Shown: positions 13,574-26,699 of the stretch, one piece after another
Layout: every line of letters starts with the position of its first letter
Position numbering within the stretch: position 1 is the stretch's first letter
From: Albugo candida
Taxonomy: Eukaryota; Oomycota; Peronosporomycetes; Albuginales; Albuginaceae
Direction of reading: 5' to 3'
Assembly: GCA_905220665.1 (NCBI GenBank)
Contig: CAJNAR010000164.1
Location: 186,001 to 250,000, forward strand
DNA: 64,000 nucleotides
The notes under the pieces: model-generated
Database searches by the model: none
What the model was told of the DNA's origin: nothing
What the model saw: only the letters and a program-made list of their open reading frames with translations
Made by a program: the position numbers and the translations under genes

Positions 13574-14360
13574 ATGGGCTTGCTGAGCATTCTGCGAAAA
13601 GTGAAACAGAGAGAAAAAGAATTTCGCATTTTAATGCTGTTTGTATTGAAGCAGCTACCTTGCCATCGTCTTCAAACTGAAAATTGTACCTCTTTCGTAG
13701 AGGTCTTGATAACGCTGGCAAGACAACAATCGTGAAAATGTTTATGGGATCCGATGTGACCGAGATCAGTCCGACACTTGGCTTCGACATTGAGACATTT
13801 GAATACCAATCGTACGCGCGCGTTTGACTTGTGTCTCTAATCAGTAGATGTGATCTCTTGTGAATAGATATCACTTAAACATTTGGGATGTCGGTGGCCA
13901 ACAATCTATACGATCGTACTGGAGAAATTACTTCGAACAAGTAGAAATAAGGCTCTACGTGCGGGTGTATGATTCTCAATTATATTATATAGACAGATGG
14001 TCTAGTGTGGGTAATCGATAGTGCTGATCGCAGCAGATTGGAAGACTGCAAACGTGAACTTTTCAGTTTGCTCACTCAAGAAGTATGCTCAATGCTTACT
14101 GTCAGGATTTAGTTCTTATCGATTCTAATGTTTACCAGAAACTAGCAGGGGCATCGATACTTATATTTGCAAACAAACAAGATCTCCCTGGAGCCTTACC
14201 AGTCACGTCAATCGCAGAGATATTGCAGCTGGATGACGCACAATTCTCAAATCGACACTGGAAGATTGTATCATGCAGCGCAATAAGCGGTGATGGATTA
14301 GCAGAAGGGATTGATTGGCTGGTGCAAGACATTGCTAGTCGTATATTTCTCATGGATTGA
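13574..14360 (+). CDS. ARL2: ADP-ribosylation factor-like protein 2 (ARL2) small GTPase
   Basis: Five exons: 13574-13638, 13701-13811, 13868-13940, 13993-14082, 14139-14360. Introns are 52-62 bp. The product is 186 residues, against 184 for animal ARL2. The N-terminus [20 protein letters not shown] is essentially the ARL2 signature. The P-loop GLDNAGKT, switch 1 ISPTLGF, switch 2 WDVGGQ, NKQD and the SCSAISG guanine-binding motif are all present, so the GTPase should be functional. ARL2 works with tubulin cofactors, especially TBCD, in alpha/beta-tubulin heterodimer assembly, and with BART-type effectors. A TBCD gene lies about 6 kb away in this window, though there is no sign of shared regulation. 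Confidence 0.96.
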
Positions 14361-17300
14361 AAATGAATGAAATTAATCAAAAGTAGAAGACGTCCAAGTC
14401 TATTCATATATATATCGAAGATGCATGGCATTACGATTCTTTTATCGTGTAAGAAGCAAAAGTGCTGTGACTGCACCGCCAAATGGAGTACACCACGTGA
14501 CTGCTCCACATTTAGATTCCGAGTTGGTATGCGTTGTCCCGGTTATTGAAAACCATCATCTTATTACACTGTATTGCGGTGGATGATTCCTGAGTATTGT
14601 ACCACGGCCTGGAAAACGTTTTTGTTCGCGAACAAATTGCATTCAACTCCAGTGTCTAATTCAAATTGGCGTGACACTATGACAGCGCCAGTGAATGATG
14701 CAAGAGACACTCAATCAACCTCCAAGTATAAGTAGAAGCCATAGATCAAAAGCTTTGCCTTTTGCAATCGCCATTTTGTTTGGTACTACCGATACGACTA
14801 CATCTCGGTATTCGAAAAAAGGCTTAACCGCACTTTGCTGCTGTATGATCTTATCGCTGGCAGATATGAACTGGTAGCGTTCCAAGTATGCATACTACCT
14901 GCAGAAACACAATTCTGACAACGTCATTCAAATCAAGCTGGCCACTCAATCAAGTGTACTTTTGAACAAATCCCGCATTTATCTCCTAGTTGCCCGTTGG
15001 CATAGTCTTTGCAGCACTCCTCTTACTTTATCGGGACCTGCAAGCTGCCATGCAAAAGTGACCATTTAGCTTGCGATTAAAGTAGGCTACAGAACATGCT
15101 GGTCGCGTTATCGTGATTTCCTTCGCGATACCTGTGCAGAGTGAAGTTCTAGCTGTGGTCCGATGTGTCAAATCATATGAATGATGTTGTCATACCTTAT
15201 TCGGCAATCTTTAATATTGCTAAATGATTGTTCTTCGTGTTCTGCGTGCAAATCACCACACAGCAGCGAAGTTGAGATGAATTGCGAGGATAGAATGAAT
15301 CATATTTATTGATCATATGGAAGGTACAATCTATAAATGCTGGAACGATACTTGGGCATTCATTGAGACCTCTGTGAGATCTTAAGAAGCACGCATGCTC
15401 AAGATATAATTCACTTTATACATATCCTGGATCTCGCCCAGATGAGTTGCCAATCTGGTTCCAAACGCTTATCAACATTGGGTCAGCCATGGTACAATGA
15501 TCTACCTGATGCAATATTTTGTTTCACCATGCCCTGAATATGAGGAAAGGTAATTTTGCGCTTCGCTTCTTTTTTTCTCACCGGCAGCCGGATCTTACGT
15601 CAATGGCACATCACTCGTGTGGCTCGATTAATATAAAAGCATTGTATCATAGCAGTTGGTCTGTTTTAATTTCACGCAGAAAAAAGACAGGACACAAGGG
15701 ATCTTTTCACCCCAAAATGATTAATAAATCCAGCGGGTACTGCAGTTTCAGGGAGGAAGAGAGGAGTATGAAAACTATGAATACGGTGCAGTCTTGCGAC
15801 TATTCAAATTAGTCGAAAGATTCCAATCAGTCTACCAACTCTTTCTTCACCGGCGACAAACCAGCCATACGGCTTTCGATGGGGGTTATTCGGCTTGATA
15901 AATGCATCTGGTGTGCATGCATTATATTCTTCTGCATCGTACCTAGTTGACCAACCTGACTATATTCCACTTTCGCGCTGATTCTCAATCCAATTTCGTC
16001 CACTGGTTGCAGCACTACGTCACTTCAACAAGCGGAGAGTCCATCATCACTATCATGTGTCCCATGTATCAAATCGATATGCGCAATTCTTGTTCAAGAT
16101 TGCAGCGTTAAACAATACACGTAAAAGGATCTATCAAGATTGACAGATATGCCATTTTAAACAAAATCCTGACTGGAACTTTCAATTGCGACTATCCAAA
16201 TTGGACTCAAGAAGCTAAAGATACACGAATGATATCTCGAGCACTTGTACGTGAAATCCTAGTGCTGATACTAGTCATTGCAAGGTGTAAGTAGAATTAG
16301 AAATCAATTCTTTAACCGGAAAGACTTGATGAGACTATGTAATACAACGCATGCTCCAATCGTGGGATCCACCTGTGGACCCACCCTCGCGACGATCGAT
16401 TCTATTATAATGGAAATTTGAATGAATTGAGACAGTTTATATTATCATAGCTGACTGACGACCACTCAGAACCATGCTTGACAATCCAAGACTGCATATT
16501 CTAGGCAGGAAACTTCACAATGAATAATGACACAAGCAAGCACGCGTTTCGTACATCCGGTATAGTTAAGCGATCTGCACAGTTCAAAATAGCGATACGT
16601 TCAGAAGGATCGTTTATGTTCAAAATATTCTTGCATTGCGCTGACGTAGCCTAACAGTCGACGAAGTCATCACCAAGCGCACATCTGATAGTTATTTTAG
16701 AGGCACTCTGGTAAGGTGGGAAAAGATCTGGTTTATCAAAAAGGGCAAATTACTGCACGCAAACCAAGGAAAATCTCTTATATGGGCATTGATGCTATCC
16801 AGACGCATAGAAAAGAAATCTCTCGCTCAATCGCACTGCTTGCGATACAAGTTTGAAGTACAAGACCGAATTTGAGCAAGTTTTGCCAATGGTTGCTCTT
16901 TCACCATGTCATGCACCAGCAGCGCTCATGGTGTGAATTGTTGAACTATTCTGCATAAAAAGACCACCGTGGTGATGGTGTATGGGTCGCTTCATCCTCA
17001 TAGCAAGATGTTCATACAAAGTTCCTGCCATCTGTACAATGCATCATCTAGCCGTCCATTTGTATGTCGATCCACTCCGTTATTGGTAGAGGATTCTCGT
17101 TTTGTGTGCGCTTGTTATTGAGAAATAGTTTGCGGTCTGAAAAACCACTGCCTTGTCGATTCTACGTACATATATGCTCAACTAGTACAACTTGGACTAT
17201 CATAAATGCCGATACTTCTGTAGCAAACTTTTGTCGTCCTAAACAAAGATGAACGGAATCCAAGCAATTACCTAAGACTCGGAATTAGTCTCCTAAACAT

Positions 17301-19770
17301 CTGCATATCCTTTGCGCGATATTTGAGCCTTACAGCCTAGTTAAATGAGCTTCATATTTAATGCGCCTGGTAGATTCCGTCGCGAAGGGAAAGTATCGAA
17401 AGATTTTGTCCAGCATTGATGGGAGAAAAAGCGCAATAAAATGTATGCAAGCAACCGCATGAGGGGTTCTCTTGTGAATTTTCACAATCATCGTCGTATA
17501 TCGTCTATCTTGTTTAGGGTGACACATAATGCACCTTGACGAGCGGAAGAAGCTTATATGAAGATTATTGAGTTGATGCATTAACATTGAACATAAGAGA
17601 TACCAACCATATACGGCAATGCATGGGAATTACAAGTAAGGCTAACTTGACAATGCTAGCACATGAACATAATGCAAAACCCAAAGCGCATCACCTTGCT
17701 GTCGTCCTGCTTTCTTGCAATGAGCTAGTTTGAATCCTTATTACCAGCTTGCCGTTGACCTTTGACTCAACGACCAAGAGGTATGCCCGGTAAGTTTTAT
17801 TAATTCAAAATTGTGGTATGGAAACGGCTGTAAAATAGTAGGATGGATGTCGTAGTTAACTTCGGTATGTTATTGATGACTTGTATTGAAAAATGTTGAG
17901 GCTCCAGCGCTCAATCTCACTCATCCTGAAGTAACGTTGGCTGACAATTCCGATATAAAGCGCTCGCGTGGCATTCTTCGGTATTGGCAGTATTGAAGTA
18001 GATAAGTCCGTAAACGGAAATATAAGAGGACATTCCATCACGAGTATGCAGTCTAATTCGCGATGCTCTAATTTGAAAGCCTGCTTGTGGGCCGCATAAC
18101 ATCCTAGTCCGGTATACTTGTATTAATCTGGGCACTGATGATTGCACCAAAATAGCGACGATCGGTTGAATGCAAACTCTCGTATCTCCTTGTGGTAGTT
18201 CCATTTTATTGCCTTCTCGTTCTTTGTACAATACGCTCCACTTGCACACTGCCTACATGGTAGAACACAGATGTATTTATGCCCAAAATGCGGTAGCGAA
18301 TTGGCAAGGTAAGTGTATGTGTACTCTAACGAATGAAGTTAGAAATCATTAATATTCAAAGAAATGCAGCACCAAGAAGCGACGATCCTAGTTCATGGAG
18401 CAAAATATAGCTTTCATAATCCAGGACCGGGTGTCCCATACGTGGGGTCCTTTGACAGGACGTAGTATCGAAAAAAGGCTGGGAATATAATGATTCAACC
18501 TTGCGGTAGAAGCGTAGACTGTGAAGGGACTTGTGATACACGAGCTGGAAATTCATATTCATCAGAAGCTATTACTTTTGTAATGCTCTTATCCTTTGTG
18601 CACAAAAAGACATGCAACTGGTAGATATAGACCGTAAATCTCGGCTTCTATGAGCAGGCTACTACCTCACGCTGTTGTAATTCAATCATTGTAGAGCAAT
18701 AATATGTATATAAATTGGCGCAGCCATCGAGAACATGACCATGAATTTGTTGCATTGGGAGAAAATGAAATGAAAAATGAGAAGCATAAGACTACTCCGA
18801 ATGTGTGTCTTATCTTATAAACCTTGAATCAACTGCATATATCTAGAAATACCAAGATGGAGTTTAAGTTCTTGCATGCGTTTTTAGTCTCCATCTATAC
18901 TGTTCATGAAGAGAATATTTTGCAGAAATATCCTACAAGCCAGAAATACTGGCTATTACTAACCTGGCCATCCCAACAAGCATTACAATGAAGTTGGCAG
19001 CCTTGCCTCAAATAATTTGCCTACGACGTAAAATCCGATCGTCTGATCACTGAGAATATTTTGGAAGTTGGGTCCTGCCACGAGTCAACAGTTGATCAAA
19101 TACATTGTCATGCAATGCGCTGGAAAAGTTCAGCTTTATGTGATATATTGCGCATATTTCAGTCTGATACGATAATTTAGGGGTTTGATTCCACAGCTAC
19201 CAACGCTTCAGCTACACATCTTAGTCACGCACATCTCCTCGAGACTCACTATATTGGATGGTGAATAGAGTGATACATGGCTAGAATTTTTGGATATGTA
19301 TGCTCCTCATAGCTATATTGACCAGCAAGGAGAAGCGCCAAAACGACTCCCCAGCATGATCGCAATATTGTACGGTGAGACTGAAAGGAATACAGGCCTG
19401 TATATAGTGCTTCCGGCCCGGCAACCTTTCTGCGGCCGTCATCTCTAAGGTAGCCAATGTTGCGTATGGAATGTAAAGTGCTTTTGCTATGCTATCTCCG
19501 ATTTTGCAGTGCTTTTTCGTATGCATTCTTCAAATCATCACAGTAGACTTTCATTCCCGCGCAACTTCTCCATGTTTGATATGCATGTTTTTGCCAAGAA
19601 CTACCTAGTAAATAGATGTCGCAGATTTGACACAAAGAAATTCAGATAAATTTGCTGCGTATCAGTATCCCAACTGTGTAGTATAGTGCTGTAAGAGGTG
19701 TGATCATTGCTATACTGCTTCACAAGTGGCATCAATTTCAGCACGCAACATTGCGGATTATTTATCTCTC
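14361..19770. other. Gene-poor interval, no supported gene
   Basis: About 5.4 kb with stop codons in all frames and no open frame above ~110 codons. No family motif, tRNA, tandem repeat or transposon end was recognised. It begins just after ARL2 and ends at the 3' end of the cofactor D gene. Old relics may be present but could not be aligned by eye. Confidence 0.5.
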
Positions 19771-22700
19771 CTATTGTTCTTCAGAACTATTTTCAAGATC
19801 AAGTAAATGATATAGCTCAAGCCTTCCTTCTCGTACTGCTGATATCTGATATCCATTTGAATGTTAATGTAAATGCACTTCAATCTCAAAAACACGAGCT
19901 CAAGTACCTGCAGATCCCATCTAATCTCACTCAAAAGCTCCATCGCTCGGTCAGACTGGCAGCAACGGTTAGTACAGCTCTCGGAATATGTGAGCACAAA
20001 TGTTCACCTTGGCTTTGTCGACATTCAAGATGTCACTTTGGATTAATACTTTTGCATAAAATTGTTCCGCAGTGTATTGTCGTATTTTCGGATACCGATG
20101 ACCGAGAAATGTCACCAGCGAGTGCATGGCCTTGATTTCTACTGGTCTTTCGCTCGGGAGTAAACCCAGGAGGACGTTTATTCCAGCAACTAATTTTGCA
20201 TGTGAAGAGGTTTTTTTCAGGTTCTGTTGTATCGCTTTATACAAACGATCTCCGAATGTGGAGACATCATCCGCACAAGCTCGCTTTGTCGACGTCATTT
20301 CTTCTGGGTGATTCAGAAAAAGCGCAGGATGAGCGATGTTGCTCGCGAGTATGATAGCGAGGGATTTCAGCAGTGCCACGATCACGCGATCTTCGCTGTA
20401 ATGTTTTTGGAAGAGTGACAGCAAATGAAAACAAAAGCGGTTGATAATATCGTACTCCTTTGCTTTCACGTGTCGCTCGATCCACTCAAATAACGCTGAT
20501 CTGGCAGCTTTGACTACGTTGTCTGTCAGTCCACCAACGCTGATGATAAGTCCTGAAGCGACAGATTCGACATAGTTTGGTGAGTCCATCATCTGCACGA
20601 CAAGTGGGAAAGTGTCATGTGCCATTGACCAATTTACCGACAAACTCTCAGGGAAAATCACATCTTGCAGCAGTAGTCGGTCTGGAATGCCACTAATTCG
20701 ACTTTCCGATGCATGCAGCAGTGAGAAGAGTGTCGTTCCTGCCGCTGCGCGGACTCCATCAAGTTTTTCTGCGAATTGTTTTGCGATGGCATTGATCTAC
20801 TGATAACGATGAATATGCGAAATGTTTGTGGATGCAAAATTCACGTACAGTCTCAAGGGTCAAGTGCGGAGAAATTGTCATGGCTGATTGCTTTGCAACA
20901 ATGTCCGATGGTGACATTTCACTTGTAGCGCCTTTTGAATGAGCTGTGCAAAGCTTCTTCTGTGATTTCTCCAAAGTTCGGTCAAAAGCAGACAGCTGAA
21001 TGTCTTCGTTGCGTATGACACCAACTCCATTAGGTGGGAAGTAGTAAAATCCTGGTTGCGGGGTGGAGAACTGAACATGATACACTGCTGAATACACGAA
21101 TGTACTATCGCAAGGGGTGTCGTCTTCTTCATTAGGAATGGCCACAACTCGCACCACTCTTCCATGGCCCATACCGTTGACAGACGCGAACGAGCCGATC
21201 ACAGTTCCGCTTCTCAACACGTCGTATGTGTCTGTCGAGAGCAAAATATCTCGCAATCCTTGCATTGCCGCAATTCGAACCCACGACCCGACATCGCCAC
21301 GTTCATCCACAGCGTAGTCATTCTCGACACACCCGATTAATGTCTCGATGATTTTGCTCGCATCACCTGCACTTAATTCAAGTTGGTAAATCCCTTTCCG
21401 ACAGAAAATCTCGACCATTGCTGTGACGGCAGCCACACGCCCATCTGCGTCCAAATCCTCGTCAGATTGAACGGACAAATCCGCAGCACGAACCAAAATT
21501 TCTACACAGCGGCTGACAATTGGCTGCAGCAAATCTGTCGGAGATGCTCCAATTGCTCGTATGTATCCTCGCCGTTTGGCGACATTCGGAGATAGAATTG
21601 TTTTCATTTCATTTGCGGTGATATTTTGTTCAGTATTTTGCACACATTGTAACACTCCGTTGTCCAAAAATCTCGGAAGTAGGCGCTGGATATAGTCAAC
21701 ATGTTCCTTCTGTCCTTCTTGGATTACTCGAGATACGCAATTCATGCTGAAGCTGCGGTAAGCAGCGAGTGCAGCCGTCGAGACCGAGCTCGATGGATGC
21801 GTAAAACATTCTTCCAGAATGGATAGATACTGCTTCATCTGCACAAAAGTGAAACTGAAGTGGGCTGTTGCCATTGCTCTTATCAAATTACATAAAGCTG
21901 CACGGATAAATTCTCCACCACGATCTCGAAAAAGTCGTCTTTCCTCAACATGAATGACGACTTGTTTCAACGTCTTCTGTAATTCGCCATCAATGAAGGA
22001 AGGGATCTGTGTTAGACAATAGACCATTTCAGAAATCGCAAGGATAGAACCGTGACGAGTGATCACTTCTTCTTTCGGAGAAATACTGCGTTGACATAAA
22101 TTTGGAATGAGATGGTGCAATGCAAATGCAGGATCTAATGCCGTGATTCTCCCCATAGCTATAGCTGAAAGCTTCCGGATTTTGACATCCCAATGCGATA
22201 ATTTGTAATTTGCTAAATGATCTAAAAATGCGTAGCGATATGCTGGAGACTCGGCAATGAAATAACCGACCGAACAGTACGCGTGGCGGATATTTGAAAC
22301 AGCAAAATAATCGGCACGGGTCAGAATATCGATACCTTTTGGAAAGTTTGCATGACCTTGGCGCCCAATGCATTCCTGGAATGCAGCTGACGCAGCCCTA
22401 CGACAATTGACTTCACGATCAAAAACACAATTGATAAGCATGGCAGAGGCAAGGATCTCCTTGATATAGGGCAGGAAAAGAGCTGGCTCGTAAGCACGGG
22501 CAAAACACCAGCAAGTATAGCAAGCTGCATCTCGTACATGAGCACCTATGCTGTGTGCGCCTCTTCGAACATCGTAACGCAATGCTTTTTCTGTACACTC
22601 AACTGCTTGCGGTAAGCGCTGTGGAAGCAGGAGACCGCGTCGAGCAAGTTCTGCCAAAGCAAGGCTTCCACCATGCCAAGCACCATCATTTTCGCTTGGA

Positions 22701-24256
22701 TTAAATAATTCCAGCACTGAAACCACAATATCGTCGGCGTAGATATACGGAAGGCGTGAGGTGATCCGGCCGATTCCTTTAGCAGAAGACCACCGGGTTA
22801 CTGTATCTCGATCTCTCAGTCCACATAGTAAGATGTTAATAATCTGTTCCATCCATACTATAACGTCATCATCCAGATCATCTATTTGAGATTCCCTTGG
22901 CTCTGGTGTGGAAGGTAAATCCTCTTTTTGTTTGTGGCAGATTGTGTCTAGCCGTACATCTAGAGACCGTAATCCGCGTTGATATCGCCACGACATTACT
23001 TTTGGTGGAAGAAATAAGAGTCCTAGCCTTTGTACCAACTTGATGCTCAATTTGAGCTGTAAAGTACTTCCAGCGATACGATTCGATGATTCTCTTGACT
23101 CAGTTATTTTTGCTAGGTTTGAGATGAATCGCAATACTGTCCCGAAGTAGACTGGGATAACCTGGATGTGCTTCGAGCGCGGAGCAAACTTTGCCAAATA
23201 TGTGAGACATTGCATTATGCCAATGATTTTGAATTGATCAATCTCGGTGTTAGATATACCATTTGAAAATGTGGTGTCGGGGCTTGTTTCTAGTGCGTCA
23301 GCTGCTTTCAGTAATTCTGCGTTTGCCCAGATCAGAAAGTCAAGCAAATGCGATTTCTCTGTATCTGGACGACTAAGTAATCTTGCCAAACATAAAGCTG
23401 CAGCTGCTTTGGTTACGCCAGGATCTGCGAGATATTCTTTACACAAAGTTTGTAATTTGACAACTAGAGATTGCTGTCCATTGTCATTTGCCCTCGTCTC
23501 TATTGATGATTTTTCTGCGCTAGCCACCACTGATGAGTCTATAGTTTGAAGATCAAAGGGGACCAAGCAGAGCATTGATAGCCACAAAAGCAGTCCGTAT
23601 CGAGTCTCCCAGGTACTATGAAATAAAAAGAATCCTAGTGCTTTTGATGGTGTTTTCACTGTATAATGGACGATCTATACCTGTGGCAATTCGGGTCTTG
23701 AGATTGTAAGAGCAATAGAGTCGGTTCAAAATCCTTCGCTGCATGTGGAAATAATTTCAAGATGATTTTATATCCTCGCACTTTACACAAATGATATATA
23801 AGCTGAAAGATTCCATGCAGCTTATGATTGCAATAAACTTGGAAAGGGAAGGTGGATGTGCTTTTTCGAGTCAGAAGAAGCGTTGAACATTGCATGATTC
23901 TGGACACTTCTGAGATGAGTGGGTCCATTATGGCATTCAGATAAGGATCAAGGAGCTGAGGCCTCTCCATATATCGATCCAGCTACATAGTATGCGTTTT
24001 GAATTACTTTCATTACGTTATGGAAGCAGATTGATAGAAGTACAATTTCTCGTATGCGTTGGAAAGCTGTGGCCTCAGAGATATGTACACCAGCACAATC
24101 GTCAACGATCGTCGGGTCGAAGCAATCCGTAGTATTCTTCTCCTCTTTCATAGCATCTCCCGGCGTATACATCGAAACAATATCGTGCACAAGTTGTAGA
24201 CAGAGCTCATGCTCCGCGAAATATGAATTCTCGCCAGCTAATGATTTTGAATTCAT
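19771..24256 (-). CDS. TBCD: Tubulin-folding cofactor D (TBCD)
   Basis: Six exons on the reverse strand: 24256-24044, 23982-23681, 23615-20849, 20796-20008, 19955-19908, 19845-19771. Introns are 52-65 bp and the product is 1397 residues. Cofactor D is a HEAT/ARM-repeat chaperone that, with cofactors C and E and ARL2, builds the tubulin heterodimer. Family blocks visible in order: LLDPYLNAIMDPL, TWETRYGLLLWLS, VTRWSSAKGIGRI, FLDHLANYKLSHWDVKIRKL and SVNWSMAHDTFPL. The last two exons (SDRAMELLSEIRWD, SAVREGRLELYHLLDL) match the conserved C-terminus. It is about 200 residues longer than human TBCD. Part of the excess is a glycine/aromatic-rich insert (genomic ~21,000-21,220). The start is the first ATG in a frame that stays open upstream. 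A decayed partial copy lies at 26.7-27.8 kb. Confidence 0.95.
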
Positions 24257-26690
24257 GGCGTGAGGTACCGTGAAGGCTTTTTTACAGAACTGCGAGATCA
24301 AGTTATTGCGTCTACCATTCTATTTGGAAAAGAATTTCAATAAAGTTCCTACCCAGCGTATTCAGCCTACGCCGATAAATTGTCGAAAGTTATCCTCCGA
24401 CATGTTCCGTTCTACCTGTAGACCAGCAGTTTAGAGATGTGCATGTCATTCATAGTGCTCTTTCAGCTCAGTAATAGTGTATGTAATTGACACTGCACAA
24501 TTTCCAAGGATAGTGCAAGAGAATCAGGGAGCACTTAAATGAATATTCTCTAGCGCTTGTTTGCGCAATTTTTAAGCTTTCACCTTAGCTTAACACACAT
24601 GGAGAATATATTTAATTTTTACAGACTTCAAATAGGGTCACTGAATTGAAAGAAAACGGAGCGCGATGCACACTCTCTCAAAGATTTCCGTATCCCTTTA
24701 AAATGAGATACAATTCTGATGATGGTACAACAATTGCGTTACTCATGGAAACGCTTTTCGGATACGACGGTACTAGTGCGAGTGAAACACACCGAAGAGG
24801 TATGCATTATGGGTTATAATTCCAATTCTTTGAGGAATCATGTTTCATGACCCTGTCCCTTTAGCACACTAATTTCTATGTTAACAACATGCGGATTTTT
24901 TTTGAGATCGAACGCTTCACTGATTCTTTAAATTTCTCTTGATTCACTATATCATATTCCGACATTCTAGCGTGCGTCAAGCTCGAGATCGATCATTGCG
25001 CGATGAGTTGTATTGCCTTCTATTATCTCCAGATAGGAATATCCCACTAGTTCCGCGCGATATATAGCGTAAAGAATTCTTGGTCGTTACGGTACTAAGG
25101 CAAGAGGGTTCGCCAACGAAAATATTTGATTGCAATCTTTGCTTGCTTGAAATTTGAAATCTAGCAAAATCTAAATCTTTGCGAAGCTCAATCCATCCTG
25201 GTGCGGGCGAAAGTGCGCCATTGTATGAATGACATCACTTCTTTCAATCTTATGCATGAGCCTATTCTTGCCGCGATTCCTATTTAGAAAGTGCAAATTC
25301 TTTACGTTTTATGGACGAATCTCCAATAATTTTTTATGTGCTGCAGATTGCCATAACCACATACAAGAAAAGTGTGTTCCCGACACTCGTGTAGCTTCAC
25401 CACGCACCGGGCTCTAATAAGTGCCTGTACAAAATGGGTGATTAATTTGGTACTTTATTTGACCTGATAGCAGCCACGAAAATCCTAGCAAAGAAAGGTG
25501 CTCTTGTTTGTGCCCTTTGCGTATAATCAATCTATCACCCTATATCGAGGTGATGCATACATTCATTCAGGATTATAACCAAAGAAAAAGACAACCTGAA
25601 GATATCAAGCGGAGGAAACCATAAATGCCCATGGGCTCTACGTCAGTGCAACCGTTTACAGCCTAAATCAGCTTGCAATAGGGCCTATAAGACTAACCAT
25701 TGGGCGTGGGTACCGTCAACCGTACGCCGTAGACGTGAATATACTAGGCGACGACGTAGCTCAGCAGGGTGATTTGTGATTGGCAAGTCTCCATCAAACT
25801 GAGTCAATTACCATTCCTCTTAATCTCGCAGCGAGCTCGACACTCGTTTCAGCATCCTCTTAGGGCGATCGGCGATACTGCAATACGCGATATAGGAAGT
25901 TCGTACATAATGACAGTAAAAGTATCAACCTTTTTGAAGTATGCCATCGATAAATGTGGATGGCGCACCAAGTGATTCGGAAAGTAGACTCATGAACTCA
26001 TTTCGTATCTCTCGAAGTCGCTTCTTCGAGGTATATGCAATGAGTGTATGAGTCTACTTTCCGAATCGCTCAGACCCACGCGTGACATTACGCAAGCTGG
26101 TAAGAATTGTAGGTGATTTAGGAACACAAGGATCTCTTATGTTTACTAAAGACTACGTATCTAGGGGCCATATGTTTCCTATTATTATTCGCATTCACAT
26201 CACGTATTTGAACCACTCCCCTCCACGTGGCCTACGTGAACGACAGCTTGAGCTAGTACAGTCTTCAAGCAGATTCGTGTTTATAACCCTTTAAGGTTCA
26301 TGGCAAACGGTGTCCATACTACGGGCGAACACCCTTACCTGAGCTGGGCCAGCCCCCAACTAAACAATGGATTAATTGATAACGTATGGATCTAGGTAAA
26401 AGATTAAGGGAAAGAAACATAGGGTACAACTTACAAGAACACGACAGATTAACATGAAGATGAATTATGAAATCAAGATTCTGCGGATATCGCTATATAC
26501 TGTACAGAGCAACGGGCATTGGAGGATGGGAGGCTTTGCAGAAACGAAACTGCATTGGGAGGAAGTTATTCAAGGCCAAATTATAATAAGCATTTTTCAT
26601 CTGCTTTGTAGACGCCTGCTTTCATTTTGTAATTTTAAGTCTCTTCACTTCTCCATGTGGACAATAATGTTTTGAACGGTAGTTCTCGAT
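24257..26690. other. Gene-poor interval upstream of TBCD
   Basis: About 2.4 kb without a supported gene. It must include the TBCD promoter at its left end. Its only clear structure is the long hairpin at 25971-26070, listed separately. Confidence 0.5.
25971..26070. repeat. Near-perfect ~100 bp inverted repeat (hairpin)
   Basis: The outer arms are perfect over 20 bp: GATTCGGAAAGTAGACTCAT at 25974-25993 and its exact reverse complement at 26048-26067. Three flanking bases on each side extend the pairing if one G-U is allowed. The inner arms also pair: seven perfect base pairs (CTCGAAG/CTTCGAG) close a 6-nt loop, and the intervening segment has only a few mismatches. About 46 of 50 positions pair as RNA. 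No coding frame explains it. It could be a small foldback element, a small-RNA precursor, or a recently made palindrome. No obvious target-site duplication was seen. Confidence 0.9.
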
Positions 26691-26699
26691 GAAGTGGTC

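Noticed and set aside
25750..25775. tRNA A-box-like GTAGCTCAGCAGG
   Set aside because: No B-box (GTTCGANNC) or acceptor stem pairing was found within 100 bp.
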